From positions 482,776-546,775 of the forward strand of contig NZ_FONX01000001.1 of the NCBI RefSeq assembly GCF_900113035.1: DNA of 64,000 nt. Direction: 5' to 3'. A program made the translations under genes and the position numbers. Positions 18,374 to 27,295 of this stretch are shown here, piece after piece. Under the pieces are notes generated by a model. The model was given only the letters and a program-made list of their open reading frames with translations. It had not been told where the DNA came from and searched no databases. The first letter of the stretch is position 1, and the number at the start of each line of letters is the position of its first letter. Source of the stretch: Paracidovorax wautersii (GTDB lineage Bacteria > Pseudomonadota > Gammaproteobacteria > Burkholderiales > Burkholderiaceae_C).

Positions 18374-19294
18374 TTATGAGCCGGCGTGGAAAGGCTTGCC
18401 CAGCGAAGCCGGCATGTTGGCGCGGATCCAGGCCGGGTTGCGCGAGATCAGCGCCAGCACCACGATGGTCGCCACGTACGGCAGCATGCTGAGCAGCTGG
18501 CTGGCCACCTGCACGCCCGAGGCCTGCAGGTGGAACTGCAGCATGGTCACGCCGCCGAACAGGTAGGCACCCAGCAATACCCGTGCCGGCCGCCAGGTGG
18601 CGAAGGTGGTGAGCGCCAGCGCGATCCAGCCGCGGCCGGCCACCATGCCCTCGACCCAGAGCGGCGTATAGACGGTGGAGATGTAGGCCCCGGCCAGCCC
18701 GCAGAGCGCGCCGCCGGCCATCACCGCCATCAGGCGGATGCGCCGCACCGGGTAGCCCAGCGCATGGGCCGATTCGGGCGATTCGCCCACCGAGCGCAGC
18801 ACCAGGCCGGCGCGCGAGCGGTAGAGGAACCAGATCAGCGCGCCCGTGAACGCCATGGTCAGATAGACCAGCGGGTGTTGCCGGAAGAGCGCCGGGCCCA
18901 CCAGCGGCAGATCGCCCAGCACGGGAATGGCGTACTGCGGCAGATCGGGCACCTTGGCCTGCACGTAGCTGATGCCCGCGAAGGCCGAGAAGCCCACGCC
19001 GAAGAGGCTGAGCGCCAGCCCGGTGGCGTACTGGTTGGTGTTCAGCCAGATCACCAGCACGCCGAAGACGCCGGCCATCAGGGCTCCCACCACCATGCCG
19101 GCGGCAAAGCCCAGCCAGGTGTTGCCGGTGTGGACCACGGTGGCGTAGCCGGCGATGGCGGCGCAGAGCATCATGCCCTCGGCCCCCAGGTTGACGATGC
19201 CGGCCTTCTCGTTGATGAGCAGGCCGAGCGCGGCGATGGCCAGCACGGTGCCGGCGCTGAGCGTGGCGCCCAGCAGCAATGCGTAGGACTCCAT
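18374..19294 (-). CDS. ABC transporter permease (BMP/nucleoside type, second permease)
   Basis: 306 aa inner-membrane permease of the branched-chain/ribose permease superfamily. The segment GLLINEKAGIVNLGAEGMML (about 23-42) and the coupling-helix region GESPESAHALGYPVRRIRL (about 170-188) are typical of the NupC/YufQ-type permease. About eight to ten spans. It starts within the stop of the preceding permease (TGATG, one shared base), showing translational coupling. Confidence 0.92.
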   Translation of the reverse strand: MESYALLLGATLSAGTVLAIAALGLLINEKAGIVNLGAEGMMLCAAIAGYATVVHTGNTWLGFAAGMVVGALMAGVFGVLVIWLNTNQYATGLALSLFGVGFSAFAGISYVQAKVPDLPQYAIPVLGDLPLVGPALFRQHPLVYLTMAFTGALIWFLYRSRAGLVLRSVGESPESAHALGYPVRRIRLMAVMAGGALCGLAGAYISTVYTPLWVEGMVAGRGWIALALTTFATWRPARVLLGAYLFGGVTMLQFHLQASGVQVASQLLSMLPYVATIVVLALISRNPAWIRANMPASLGKPFHAGS

Positions 19295-20385
19295 CAGCGG
19301 GCTCCTGCAGAAGAAGAGGCGGAAGCGCGCGCGCCGACCCAGCGCACGCGGTAGGCGATCAGCGTGTCGCAGGCCAGCAGCGTGAACAGCAGCAGGCCCT
19401 GGAACACGCCGGTGAGGGACTTGGGCAGGCCCAGGCGCGACTGCGCGAGCTCGCCACCGATGTAGAACATGCTCATCAGGATGGCCGAGAACACCATGCC
19501 CACCGGATGCAGCCGCCCGACGAAGGCGACGATGATGGCCGCGAAGCCGTAGCCGGCCGGCACGAACGGCGTGAGCTGGCCGATGGGGCCGGCCACTTCC
19601 AGCGCGCCCGCCAGGCCCGCGGCGCCGCCGGAGATGAGCAGCGCCGTCCAGAGCGCGCGGCGCGAGGAAAAGCCCGCGTAGCGCGCCGCCGCAGGCGCCA
19701 GCCCACCCACCTGCTGGGCGAAGCCGGCGCGGGTGCGGAACAGGAACACCCAGAGCGCACCCGCCGCGGCCAGCGCGATGGGCAGGCCGATGGTCAGGCG
19801 CGAGCCCTGCATCAGGCGCGGGATCTGCGTCACGCGCTCGAAGGTCTTGGTCTGCGGGAAGTTGTAGCCCATGGGGTCCTTCCAGGGGCCATAGACCAGA
19901 TAGCCCAGCAGCAGCGTGGCCACATAGACCAGCATCAGGCTGACCAGGATCTCGTTGGCGTTGAAGCGGTCGCGCAAGAGCGCGGTGATGCCCGCCCAGA
20001 ACATGCCGCCCAGCACGCCGGCCATCAAAATGGCCGGCACGATCCAGGGGCCGGTGGTCTTGTCGGCCATGAGGGCGATGCCGCCCGCGGCCACCGCGCC
20101 GATGACGAACTGCCCTTCGGCGCCGATGTTCCAGACGTTGGAGCGGAAGCACACGGCCAGCCCCAGCGCGATGAGCAGCAGCGGCGTGGCCTTGACCATG
20201 AGTTCGCCGAAGGCATAGACCGACTTGACCGGCTCCCAGAAGAAGAGCTGCAGGCCGCGCACCGGGTCCTTGCCCAGCGCGGCGAAGAGCGCCACGCCGA
20301 TCAGCACCGTGATGGCCAGCGCCAGCAGCGGCGAGCCGTAGGTCCACCAGCGCGAGGCCTGGGGACGCAGTTCGAGCTTAAGCAT
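19294..20385 (-). CDS. ABC transporter permease (BMP/nucleoside type, first permease)
   Basis: 363 aa. Motifs FRSNVWNIGAEGQFVIGAVAA (about 80-100) and VSLMLVYVATLLLGYLVYGP (about 147-166) match the YufP/NupB-type permease, the larger partner in BMP importers. The start at 20385 (MLKLELRPQAS) is chosen over an open extension to 20448 because the extension overlaps the ATPase gene. With this start it still overlaps the ATPase gene by 8 nt. Confidence 0.92.
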   Translation of the reverse strand: MLKLELRPQASRWWTYGSPLLALAITVLIGVALFAALGKDPVRGLQLFFWEPVKSVYAFGELMVKATPLLLIALGLAVCFRSNVWNIGAEGQFVIGAVAAGGIALMADKTTGPWIVPAILMAGVLGGMFWAGITALLRDRFNANEILVSLMLVYVATLLLGYLVYGPWKDPMGYNFPQTKTFERVTQIPRLMQGSRLTIGLPIALAAAGALWVFLFRTRAGFAQQVGGLAPAAARYAGFSSRRALWTALLISGGAAGLAGALEVAGPIGQLTPFVPAGYGFAAIIVAFVGRLHPVGMVFSAILMSMFYIGGELAQSRLGLPKSLTGVFQGLLLFTLLACDTLIAYRVRWVGARASASSSAGAR

Positions 20386-21988
20386 GGGCCACCTCCCCTG
20401 CCTGGGCCTGGCTCTGGATCTGGCCCAGGTGCGACTGCACGTCGGCATGCCAGAGGCCGCTCATCCATTCGCCGATGCGCTCCACCGTGGCGTCCTGCCG
20501 GTCGATGGAGGGCGACAGGTGCCCCTTGGCCACCACGTGCAGGCGGTCGCTGATCTCGAACAGCTCGTCGAGCTCTTCGCTGAGCACCAGCACGGCGCAG
20601 CCCGCGTCGCGCAGGGCCAGGATCTCGCCCCGGATCTGGGCGGCGGCGCCCACGTCCACGCCCCAGGTGGGCTGGGAGACGATCAGCAGCTTGGGGTTGG
20701 CGTCGATCTCGCGGCCCACGATGAACTTCTGCAGGTTGCCGCCCGAGAGCGAGCGCGCCGCCGCGTTTGGGCCGCCGGCCTTGACGCGGAAGCGCTCGAT
20801 GATGGAGCGCGCATGGTCGGCCAGCGCGCCGGTGCGGATCCAGCCGCCCGCGCCCACGCAGTTGCTGCGCGTGAGCAGCAGGTTGTGCGCCAGGCCCATG
20901 GTGGGCACGGCGCCGCGGCCCAGCCGCTCTTCGGGCACGAAGTGCAGGCCCAGGGCGCGGCGCTGGCGCGGGTTCAGCCGGCCGGCCGGCTGGCCGCCCA
21001 CCTGCACCATGGCCGGGTGGGCGCGCTGGTCTTCGCCGGAGAGCGCGTAGAGCAGCTCCTTCTGGCCGTTGCCGGAGACGCCGGCAATGCCCACCACCTC
21101 GCCGGCGCGCACCTCGAAGTCCAGGTCGGTGAGATCCACGCCGAACGGGTCGGTGCGCGGCAGGCTCAGGGCCTGCACGCGCAGCACGGTGCCGCCCAGG
21201 CGCGCGGGCCGGTGCGACAGGGCCGGCGGCTCGGCGCCGATCATCAGGCGCGAGAGCGAGGCGTTGGATTCCTCGGCCGGGTTGCACACGCCCGTCACCT
21301 TGCCGCCGCGCAGCACCGTGCAGGCGGTGCAGAGCGCGCGGATCTCGTGCAGCTTGTGGCTGATGTAGAGGATGCTGCAGCCTTCGCTGGCCAGCTTGCG
21401 CAGCACCACGAAGAGCTTTTCGACCGCCTGGGGCGTGAGCACCGAGGTGGGCTCGTCGAGGATGAGCAGCTGCGGCTGGGTGAGCAGCGCGCGGATGATC
21501 TCCACGCGCTGCATCTCGCCCACGCTCAGCGTGTGCACGGGACGCTGGGGGTCGATGTCCAGGCCGTATTCGGCCGCCGTGGCGGTGATGCGCGCGGTCA
21601 CCTCGGCCAGCGTGAGGCTCTTGTCCAGCCCCAGCCAGACGTTCTCGGCCACGGTCAGCGTGTCGAACAGGCTGAAGTGCTGGAACACCATGGCGATGCC
21701 CAGCGCCCGCGCCTCCTGCGGGTTGCGGATGTGGACCGGCTGGCCGTTGAAGTGGATGGCGCCCTCGTCGGGCTTGACGGCGCCATAGATGATCTTCATC
21801 AGCGTGGACTTGCCGGCGCCGTTCTCGCCCAGCACCGCATGCACCTCGCCCGGCCGCACGGTGAGCGAGACGCCGTCGTTGGCCACCACGGCCGGATAGC
21901 GCTTGGTGATGCCCGACAGCTGCAGGCGCGGCGGCGCGGCGCCGGCGCCGCCGGGGTCTGCGGCGGAAGGGGAAACAGAAGGATTCAT
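20378..21988 (-). CDS. ABC transporter ATP-binding protein (double ATPase, BMP/nucleoside type)
   Basis: 536 aa with two ABC domains. Domain 1 has Walker A GENGAGKST (about 55-63), signature LSVGEMQRVEI and Walker B LLILDEPTSVL. Domain 2 has a modified Walker A GVSGNGQKEL and the signature LSGGNLQKFI, with a changed Walker B (LLIVSQPTWGVD). The degenerate second site is usual for this NupA/YufO class. The start at 21988 is placed at MNPSVSPSAADPG; an open extension upstream to 22153 is ignored. It is first in the importer operon. Confidence 0.93.
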   Translation of the reverse strand: MNPSVSPSAADPGGAGAAPPRLQLSGITKRYPAVVANDGVSLTVRPGEVHAVLGENGAGKSTLMKIIYGAVKPDEGAIHFNGQPVHIRNPQEARALGIAMVFQHFSLFDTLTVAENVWLGLDKSLTLAEVTARITATAAEYGLDIDPQRPVHTLSVGEMQRVEIIRALLTQPQLLILDEPTSVLTPQAVEKLFVVLRKLASEGCSILYISHKLHEIRALCTACTVLRGGKVTGVCNPAEESNASLSRLMIGAEPPALSHRPARLGGTVLRVQALSLPRTDPFGVDLTDLDFEVRAGEVVGIAGVSGNGQKELLYALSGEDQRAHPAMVQVGGQPAGRLNPRQRRALGLHFVPEERLGRGAVPTMGLAHNLLLTRSNCVGAGGWIRTGALADHARSIIERFRVKAGGPNAAARSLSGGNLQKFIVGREIDANPKLLIVSQPTWGVDVGAAAQIRGEILALRDAGCAVLVLSEELDELFEISDRLHVVAKGHLSPSIDRQDATVERIGEWMSGLWHADVQSHLGQIQSQAQAGEVAHA

Positions 21989-22070
21989 GGGGGGCGATTG
22001 TCTATTAAGTTCTGCGTGAATCCAGGCAGCCGAAACCCGCACTCCGCGCTGGCGGAGCGGGCGCGGCCAG

Positions 22071-23003
22071 CTATTTATTTCGTAGCGAGGCAGCCACCGT
22101 CTTGACGCTCTCGCGCAGCCAGAGCGCCGCGGCCGAATGGTGCGACCGGGCATGCCAGAGCTGGTAATACATGAGGCGGGGAAAGGGCACGGGGCATGGC
22201 AGCACGGCCAGCGGCAGCCGCTCGGTGAAGCGCTCGCAGAATTGCCGGCCGGTGGTCAGCACAAGCAAGCTGGATGCCACCATGTCCGGAATCAGGCTGA
22301 AATGCGCACAGCGGGCCGCGATGCGGCGGGCCAGGCCCAGCGAATCGAGATGCGCGTCGATCACGCCGCGCGCGCCTGGGTGGGTGGGCGTGGGCGCGAT
22401 GTGCTCGGCGGCCAGCCATTCCTCGGCCGTCCAGCCGCGCCGCGCCGCCGGGTGGCCGGCCGCCACCAGGCAGACCACCTCGTCGCCGAAGAGCCGGGCC
22501 ATGTGCAGGTCTTCGGGCGGCTGCGGCCAGTTGCCGATGACCACGTCCACCTCGCCCTGCTCCAGGTGCGCGTGGTAGTGCGCGTCGCCCGACAGCGGCA
22601 GCACCTCCACCGCACAGAGCGGCGCCTCGGCCTTGATGCGGGCCATGAGGCGCGGCAGGAAGAGCGGGTCGAGATAGTCGCTGGCCGCGATGCGGAAGGT
22701 GCGCGTGTCGGTGCGCGGATCGAAGCCGCGGGCGTCGGAGAAGAGCGCCTCGGCCGAGCGCAGGATGACGCCGGCCGGCCCCACCATGCGCAGCGCCGCG
22801 TCGGTGGGCTGCATGCCGGCGCCCGAGCGCACCAGCAGCGGATCGCCCGCCAGCCCGCGTAGCCGGCGCAGCGCAGCCGACACCGCCGGCTGGTGCATGC
22901 CCAGCCTGACGGCGGCCTTGGAAACACTGCGTTCGGTTAGCACGGTATGCAACACCCTGATGAGATGGAGGTCAATCTTGTCGAAGAGGGCTTGGTCTCG
23001 CAT
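22071..23003 (-). CDS. LysR-family regulator, probably of purine uptake/xanthine dehydrogenase
   Basis: 310 aa. The winged helix-turn-helix is at about 5-65 (DLHLIRVLHTVLTERSVSKA then MHQPAVSAALRRLRGLAGDPLLVR), followed by the two-lobed effector domain (FRIAASDYLDPLFLPRLMARI, about 103-123). It is divergent from xdhA and lies upstream of the importer operon on the same strand. The start at 23003 fits the family; the upstream extension to 23249 does not. The last codons and stop lie in a short palindrome (GCTA...TAGC, 22068-22090) of the dispersed repeat type, so the C-terminus SLRNK may be repeat-derived. Confidence 0.9.
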   Translation of the reverse strand: MRDQALFDKIDLHLIRVLHTVLTERSVSKAAVRLGMHQPAVSAALRRLRGLAGDPLLVRSGAGMQPTDAALRMVGPAGVILRSAEALFSDARGFDPRTDTRTFRIAASDYLDPLFLPRLMARIKAEAPLCAVEVLPLSGDAHYHAHLEQGEVDVVIGNWPQPPEDLHMARLFGDEVVCLVAAGHPAARRGWTAEEWLAAEHIAPTPTHPGARGVIDAHLDSLGLARRIAARCAHFSLIPDMVASSLLVLTTGRQFCERFTERLPLAVLPCPVPFPRLMYYQLWHARSHHSAAALWLRESVKTVAASLRNK

Positions 23004-23023
23004 ACCGGGTGCTGCATTCCTGT

Positions 23024-23041
23024 CATACGGCGGCGCGTATG
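23024..23041. promoter_or_regulatory. Candidate LysR operator between lysR and xdhA
   Basis: CATACG-GCGGCG-CGTATG is a perfect six-base inverted repeat, 21 bp before the LysR start and ~240 bp before the xdhA start. Its ATAC...GTAT outer bases resemble the interrupted palindromes bound by LysR-type proteins. Sequence and position only. Confidence 0.45.
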
Positions 23042-23279
23042 CCGCTGCGCGCCGGCTGCCGCAGCATGGCGTAGGCAGGCGCGCCGGGCGGCAGGCTGCC
23101 GCCACCATGGCTTTTTCGGGGGGTGGCGGCAACTGTACACCGCAGGCGCGCCGCTTCCGATTGCGCTTTCCACGGTGGCGCCGCCGCTCGGCACGCCCTA
23201 TGCTTTGATGCAAGACCTCATTACCGAAGAAGAATCCAGCCCGCGCCATCCCGGCGCGCCTGCGGCACCCTCACCACGC

Positions 23280-24863
23280 ATGACCAAGACACCCACCCGC
23301 CCTCTTCGCTTCATCCGCCGCGGCCAGCCCCAGGTGCTGCACGGCGTGCCGCCCGACCGCACCCTGCTGGAGGTGCTGCGCGAAGACCTGGGCGCCACCG
23401 GCACCAAGGAAGGCTGCGGCGAAGGCGACTGCGGCGCCTGCACCGTGGTGCTGGGCGAGGCGCGCGGCGGCCAGGTGCACTACCAGGCCGTCAACAGCTG
23501 CATCCGCCTGGCGCACTCCATCGACGGCATGGCGCTCTGGACGGTCGAGGACCTGGCGCACGACCCGCTGATCCAGCCGGCCGCCACCGACGCCGGAAGC
23601 GCCCAGTCCGGCGACCAGCCCATGCTGCACCCCGCGCAGGAGGCCATGGTGGAGTGCCACGGCTCGCAATGCGGCTTCTGCACGCCCGGCTTCGTGATGA
23701 GCCTCTTCGGCATGTACCAGAACCACGTCTGCCACGGCAGCGGCATCGACCGGGCGCTCGCGGCCGAGGCGCTCTCGGGCAACCTCTGCCGCTGCACCGG
23801 CTACCGGCCCATCCTCGATGCGGCCGAGCGCATGCAGCAGCTGCCGCCCATGCAGGTGGACGAAACCGTGCTGCTGCAGGAACTGGAGCACATCGCCTTC
23901 GAAGGCAAAGGGCTGCAGGCCGATGCGGCCTATATCGCCCCGGCCACGCTCGAAGACCTGCTCGCCGCCCGCGCCGCCCACCCCGGCGCCCAGGTGGTGG
24001 CCGGCGCCACCGACGTGGGCCTCTGGATCACCAAGCAGCACCGCCGCTTCGCCCAGTTCCTGGACGTGACCCGCGCCGCGCCGCTGCGCCGCATCGACGA
24101 GGCCGGCGGCATGCTGCGCATCGGCGCCGCTGCGTCCCTCACCGACGCCTTCGATGCGCTGCGCGCCCGCTGGCCGCAGCTGCACCGCTTCGCCGCGCGC
24201 TTCGCCGGGCTGCCGGTGCGCAATTCGGGCACCCTGGGCGGCAACGTCGCCAACGGCTCGCCCATCGGCGACTCCATGCCGCTCTTGATCGCGCTGGGCG
24301 CCCAGGTGGTGCTGGCCCGCGTGGGCGGCGAGCGCTCGCTGCCGCTCGAAGAGCTCTACACCGGCTACCGCCAGAACGTGATGGCGGCCGACGAGCTGCT
24401 GGTACGCATCGACGTGCCCCTGCCCGCGCCCACCGGCCGGCTCGCGGCCTACAAGGTCTCCAAGCGCTTCGACGACGACATCTCCGCCGTGTGCCTGGCC
24501 CTGCACCTGCACATCGAGGGCGGGCAGATCCAGTCGGCCCGTATCGGCGCAGGCGGCGTGGCCGCCACGCCGGCCCGGGCGCGCAAGACCGAGGCCGCCC
24601 TCGCCGGCCAGCCCTGGTCGGCCGCCACGCTGCGGCATGCGGCCAGCGTGCTGCAGGCCGAGTTCAGCCCGATCTCCGACATGCGCGCCAGCGGCGACTA
24701 CCGCCGCGCCGTGCTGGGCGCGCTCATGGAGCGCTGCTGGCTGGAAAGCCCCGAGGCCCGGGCGGAAGGTGGAGGCGAAGACAAAGCGCAGCCCATCTCG
24801 CTGGACCAGCTGCGGGGCCCGCTCTGCGGCCCGGCCTCCACGCAGGCGGAGGTGACGGCATGA
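23280..24863 (+). CDS. xdhA: Xanthine dehydrogenase small (Fe-S/FAD) subunit
   Basis: 527 aa. The plant-type [2Fe-2S] motif CGEGDCGACTVVLGE (about 45-59) is followed by the second cluster motif CGFCTPGFVMSLFG...GNLCRCTGYRPI (about 131-180) and the FAD domain (VVAGATDVGLWITKQHR at about 240; GTLGGNVANGSPIGDS at about 317). It pairs with XdhB to oxidise hypoxanthine to xanthine and urate. The start at 23280 (MTKTPTRPLRFIRR) is where family similarity begins; an in-frame ATG at 23208 is possible, and neither has a clear ribosome site. It overlaps xdhB by 4 nt. Confidence 0.94.
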   Translation: MTKTPTRPLRFIRRGQPQVLHGVPPDRTLLEVLREDLGATGTKEGCGEGDCGACTVVLGEARGGQVHYQAVNSCIRLAHSIDGMALWTVEDLAHDPLIQPAATDAGSAQSGDQPMLHPAQEAMVECHGSQCGFCTPGFVMSLFGMYQNHVCHGSGIDRALAAEALSGNLCRCTGYRPILDAAERMQQLPPMQVDETVLLQELEHIAFEGKGLQADAAYIAPATLEDLLAARAAHPGAQVVAGATDVGLWITKQHRRFAQFLDVTRAAPLRRIDEAGGMLRIGAAASLTDAFDALRARWPQLHRFAARFAGLPVRNSGTLGGNVANGSPIGDSMPLLIALGAQVVLARVGGERSLPLEELYTGYRQNVMAADELLVRIDVPLPAPTGRLAAYKVSKRFDDDISAVCLALHLHIEGGQIQSARIGAGGVAATPARARKTEAALAGQPWSAATLRHAASVLQAEFSPISDMRASGDYRRAVLGALMERCWLESPEARAEGGGEDKAQPISLDQLRGPLCGPASTQAEVTA

Positions 24864-27265
24864 ACACGCACGCCACCCCCATCAGCCGCGACGCAGACGG
24901 CGCCACCGAAGCCGCCCGCGCCGACGCGCACGGCGCTGCCGGCGCCCACACCCCGGCCCGCAGCGCGCCGGCCCGCGAGAACGCCATGGGCCGCTCGCAC
25001 CCGCACGAAAGCGCCCGCGCCCAGGTCGCTGGCCTGGCGCACTACATCGACGATCTGCCCGAGCTCAAGGGCACGCTCTACGCCGCCCCCATCCTCTCGC
25101 CCGTGGCCCACGGCCGGCTGAACGCGGTGCGTACCGACGCGGCGCTGTCCCTGCCCGGCGTGCGCGGCGTGGTGCTGGCGGCCGACGTGCCGGGCGACAA
25201 GCTGCTGGCCGCCTTCGCGCACGACGAACCCGTGTTCGCCTTCGACACGGTGCAGCACGTGGGCCAGGTGGTCGGCCTGGTGGTGGCCGAATCGGTGATG
25301 CTGGCGCGCCGCGCGGCGCGGCTGGTGACGCTGGACATCACGCCCCTGCCCGCCGTGCTCACCGTGCAGGCCGCCATGGCCGCGCAGAGCTATGTGCTGC
25401 CGCCCGTCTTCGTGCGCCGCGGCGATGCCGGGGCCGCGCTGGCGCGCGCCCCGCACCGCCTGCAGGGCAGCTTCGAGGTCGGCGGGCAGGAACACTTCTA
25501 TCTGGAAGGCCAGATCGCCTACGCCGTGCCGCTGGAGCAGCGCCAGTGGGCCATCCACTCCAGCACCCAGCACCCGGGCGAGGTGCAGCACTGGGTGGCC
25601 CACGCCCTGGGCCTGGACAACCACGCCGTGCGCGTGGAATGCCGGCGCATGGGCGGCGGCTTCGGCGGCAAGGAGACGCAGGCCGGCCACCTGGCCGTGT
25701 GGGCCGCCGTGGCCGCGCACAAGCTGGGCCGCCCGGTCAAGCTGCGGCTGGACCGCGACGACGACTTCATGGTCACCGGCAAGCGCCACCCCTTCGCCTA
25801 CGAATACGAGGTGGGCTATGGCGACGACGGCCGCATCCAGGGCCTGAAGCTGCAGATGGCCGCCAACTGCGGCTTCTCGGCCGACCTCTCCGGGCCCGTG
25901 GCCGACCGCGCCGTGTTCCACAGCGACAACGCCTACTTCCTCGAAGACGTGGAGATCGCGTCCTACCGCTGCAAGACGAACACGCAGAGCCACACGGCCT
26001 TCCGCGGCTTCGGCGGGCCGCAGGGCGTGATCGCCATCGAGGCCATCCTGGGCGACATCGCCCGCGCCCTGGGCCGCGACGCGCTGGACGTGCGCATGGC
26101 CAACCTCTACGGCACCACCGATCGCAACGTCACCCACTACCAGATGCCGGTGGAAGACAACATCCTGCCCGATCTGCTACCAAAACTGGAGCAGATAGCC
26201 CAATACCGGCAAAGGCAGGCGGCGATTTCGGCCTGGAACGCGGGCAGCCCGGTGCTCAAGCGCGGCCTGGCCATCACGCCGGTCAAGTTCGGCATCAGCT
26301 TCACCGCCACGCTTTTCAACCAGGCCGGCGCGCTGGTCCACGTCTATACCGACGGCAGCGTGCAGGTGAACCACGGCGGCACCGAAATGGGCCAGGGCCT
26401 GCACACCAAGGTGGCACAGATCGTGGCCGACGAGCTGGGCGTGCCCATGGAGCGCGTGCTGGTCACCGCCAGCGACACGGCCAAGGTGCCCAACGCCAGC
26501 GCCACGGCCGCTTCCAGCGGCACCGACCTGAACGGCCGCGCCGCGCAGTTCGCCGCGCGCCACGTGCGTGACAACCTCGCGGCCTTCGTCTGCGGGCTCG
26601 ACGGCTGCGGCGCGGGCTCGATCCGCTTCGAGGGCGGGCGCGTGATCTCGCCCACCACCGAACGCGCCTGGAACGACGTGGTGCAGGCCGCCTACGCCAA
26701 CCGCATCCAGCTCTGGAGCGACGGCTTCTACCGCACGCCCAAGATCCACTACGACAAGGCCACGCTCACCGGCCGGCCCTTCTACTACTTCGCCTACGGC
26801 GCGGCCTGCACCGAAGTCGCCATCGACACGCTCACGGGCGAGTCGCGCGTGCTGGCGGTGGACATCCTCCACGACGTGGGCCGCAGCATCAACCCGGCCA
26901 TCGACATCGGCCAGATCGAGGGCGGCTTCGTGCAGGGCATGGGCTGGCTCACCACCGAAGAGCTGGTCTGGAACGCCGAAGGCAGGCTCGCCACCCACGC
27001 GCCCAGCACCTACAAGATTCCGGCCACGGGCGACGTGCCGGCGCACTTCAAGGTCCAGCTTTGGCCCGAAGCCAACCGCGAAGACAACGTGGGCGGCAGC
27101 AAGGCCGTGGGCGAACCGCCCTTCATGCTGGCCATCAGCGTCTATGAGGCGTTGCGCAATGCCGTGGCCGCGGCGCGCCCGCCGGGCGGGCAGGCCGCGC
27201 CCGTGCGCCTGCAGGCGCCGGCCACGGCAGAGCAGGTGCTGCGGTCGCTGGGCCGGCTGGGCTAG
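24860..27265 (+). CDS. xdhB: Xanthine dehydrogenase large (molybdopterin) subunit
   Basis: 801 aa. Contains HYIDDLPELKGTLYAAPILS (about 61-80), MGGGFGGKETQ (about 271-281), the molybdopterin loop TAFRGFGGPQG (about 379-389) and the C-terminal GGSKAVGEPPFMLA with the catalytic glutamate. The first ~45 residues are an Ala-rich unconserved tail. A patch at about 26172-26215 (residues LLPKLEQIAQYRQRQAAIS) is much lower in GC than its surroundings and may have been touched by a short repeat. xdhC, needed for cofactor loading, is not adjacent. Confidence 0.95.
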   Translation: MNTHATPISRDADGATEAARADAHGAAGAHTPARSAPARENAMGRSHPHESARAQVAGLAHYIDDLPELKGTLYAAPILSPVAHGRLNAVRTDAALSLPGVRGVVLAADVPGDKLLAAFAHDEPVFAFDTVQHVGQVVGLVVAESVMLARRAARLVTLDITPLPAVLTVQAAMAAQSYVLPPVFVRRGDAGAALARAPHRLQGSFEVGGQEHFYLEGQIAYAVPLEQRQWAIHSSTQHPGEVQHWVAHALGLDNHAVRVECRRMGGGFGGKETQAGHLAVWAAVAAHKLGRPVKLRLDRDDDFMVTGKRHPFAYEYEVGYGDDGRIQGLKLQMAANCGFSADLSGPVADRAVFHSDNAYFLEDVEIASYRCKTNTQSHTAFRGFGGPQGVIAIEAILGDIARALGRDALDVRMANLYGTTDRNVTHYQMPVEDNILPDLLPKLEQIAQYRQRQAAISAWNAGSPVLKRGLAITPVKFGISFTATLFNQAGALVHVYTDGSVQVNHGGTEMGQGLHTKVAQIVADELGVPMERVLVTASDTAKVPNASATAASSGTDLNGRAAQFAARHVRDNLAAFVCGLDGCGAGSIRFEGGRVISPTTERAWNDVVQAAYANRIQLWSDGFYRTPKIHYDKATLTGRPFYYFAYGAACTEVAIDTLTGESRVLAVDILHDVGRSINPAIDIGQIEGGFVQGMGWLTTEELVWNAEGRLATHAPSTYKIPATGDVPAHFKVQLWPEANREDNVGGSKAVGEPPFMLAISVYEALRNAVAAARPPGGQAAPVRLQAPATAEQVLRSLGRLG

Positions 27266-27295
27266 CAGGGCTGGCCCGGCGGCTCAGGCACAGAC

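Noticed and set aside
23123-24859. Long frame extending xdhB upstream through xdhA
   Set aside because: The upstream part overlaps the real xdhA in another frame and is Arg/Pro-rich without family motifs; xdhB starts at 24860.
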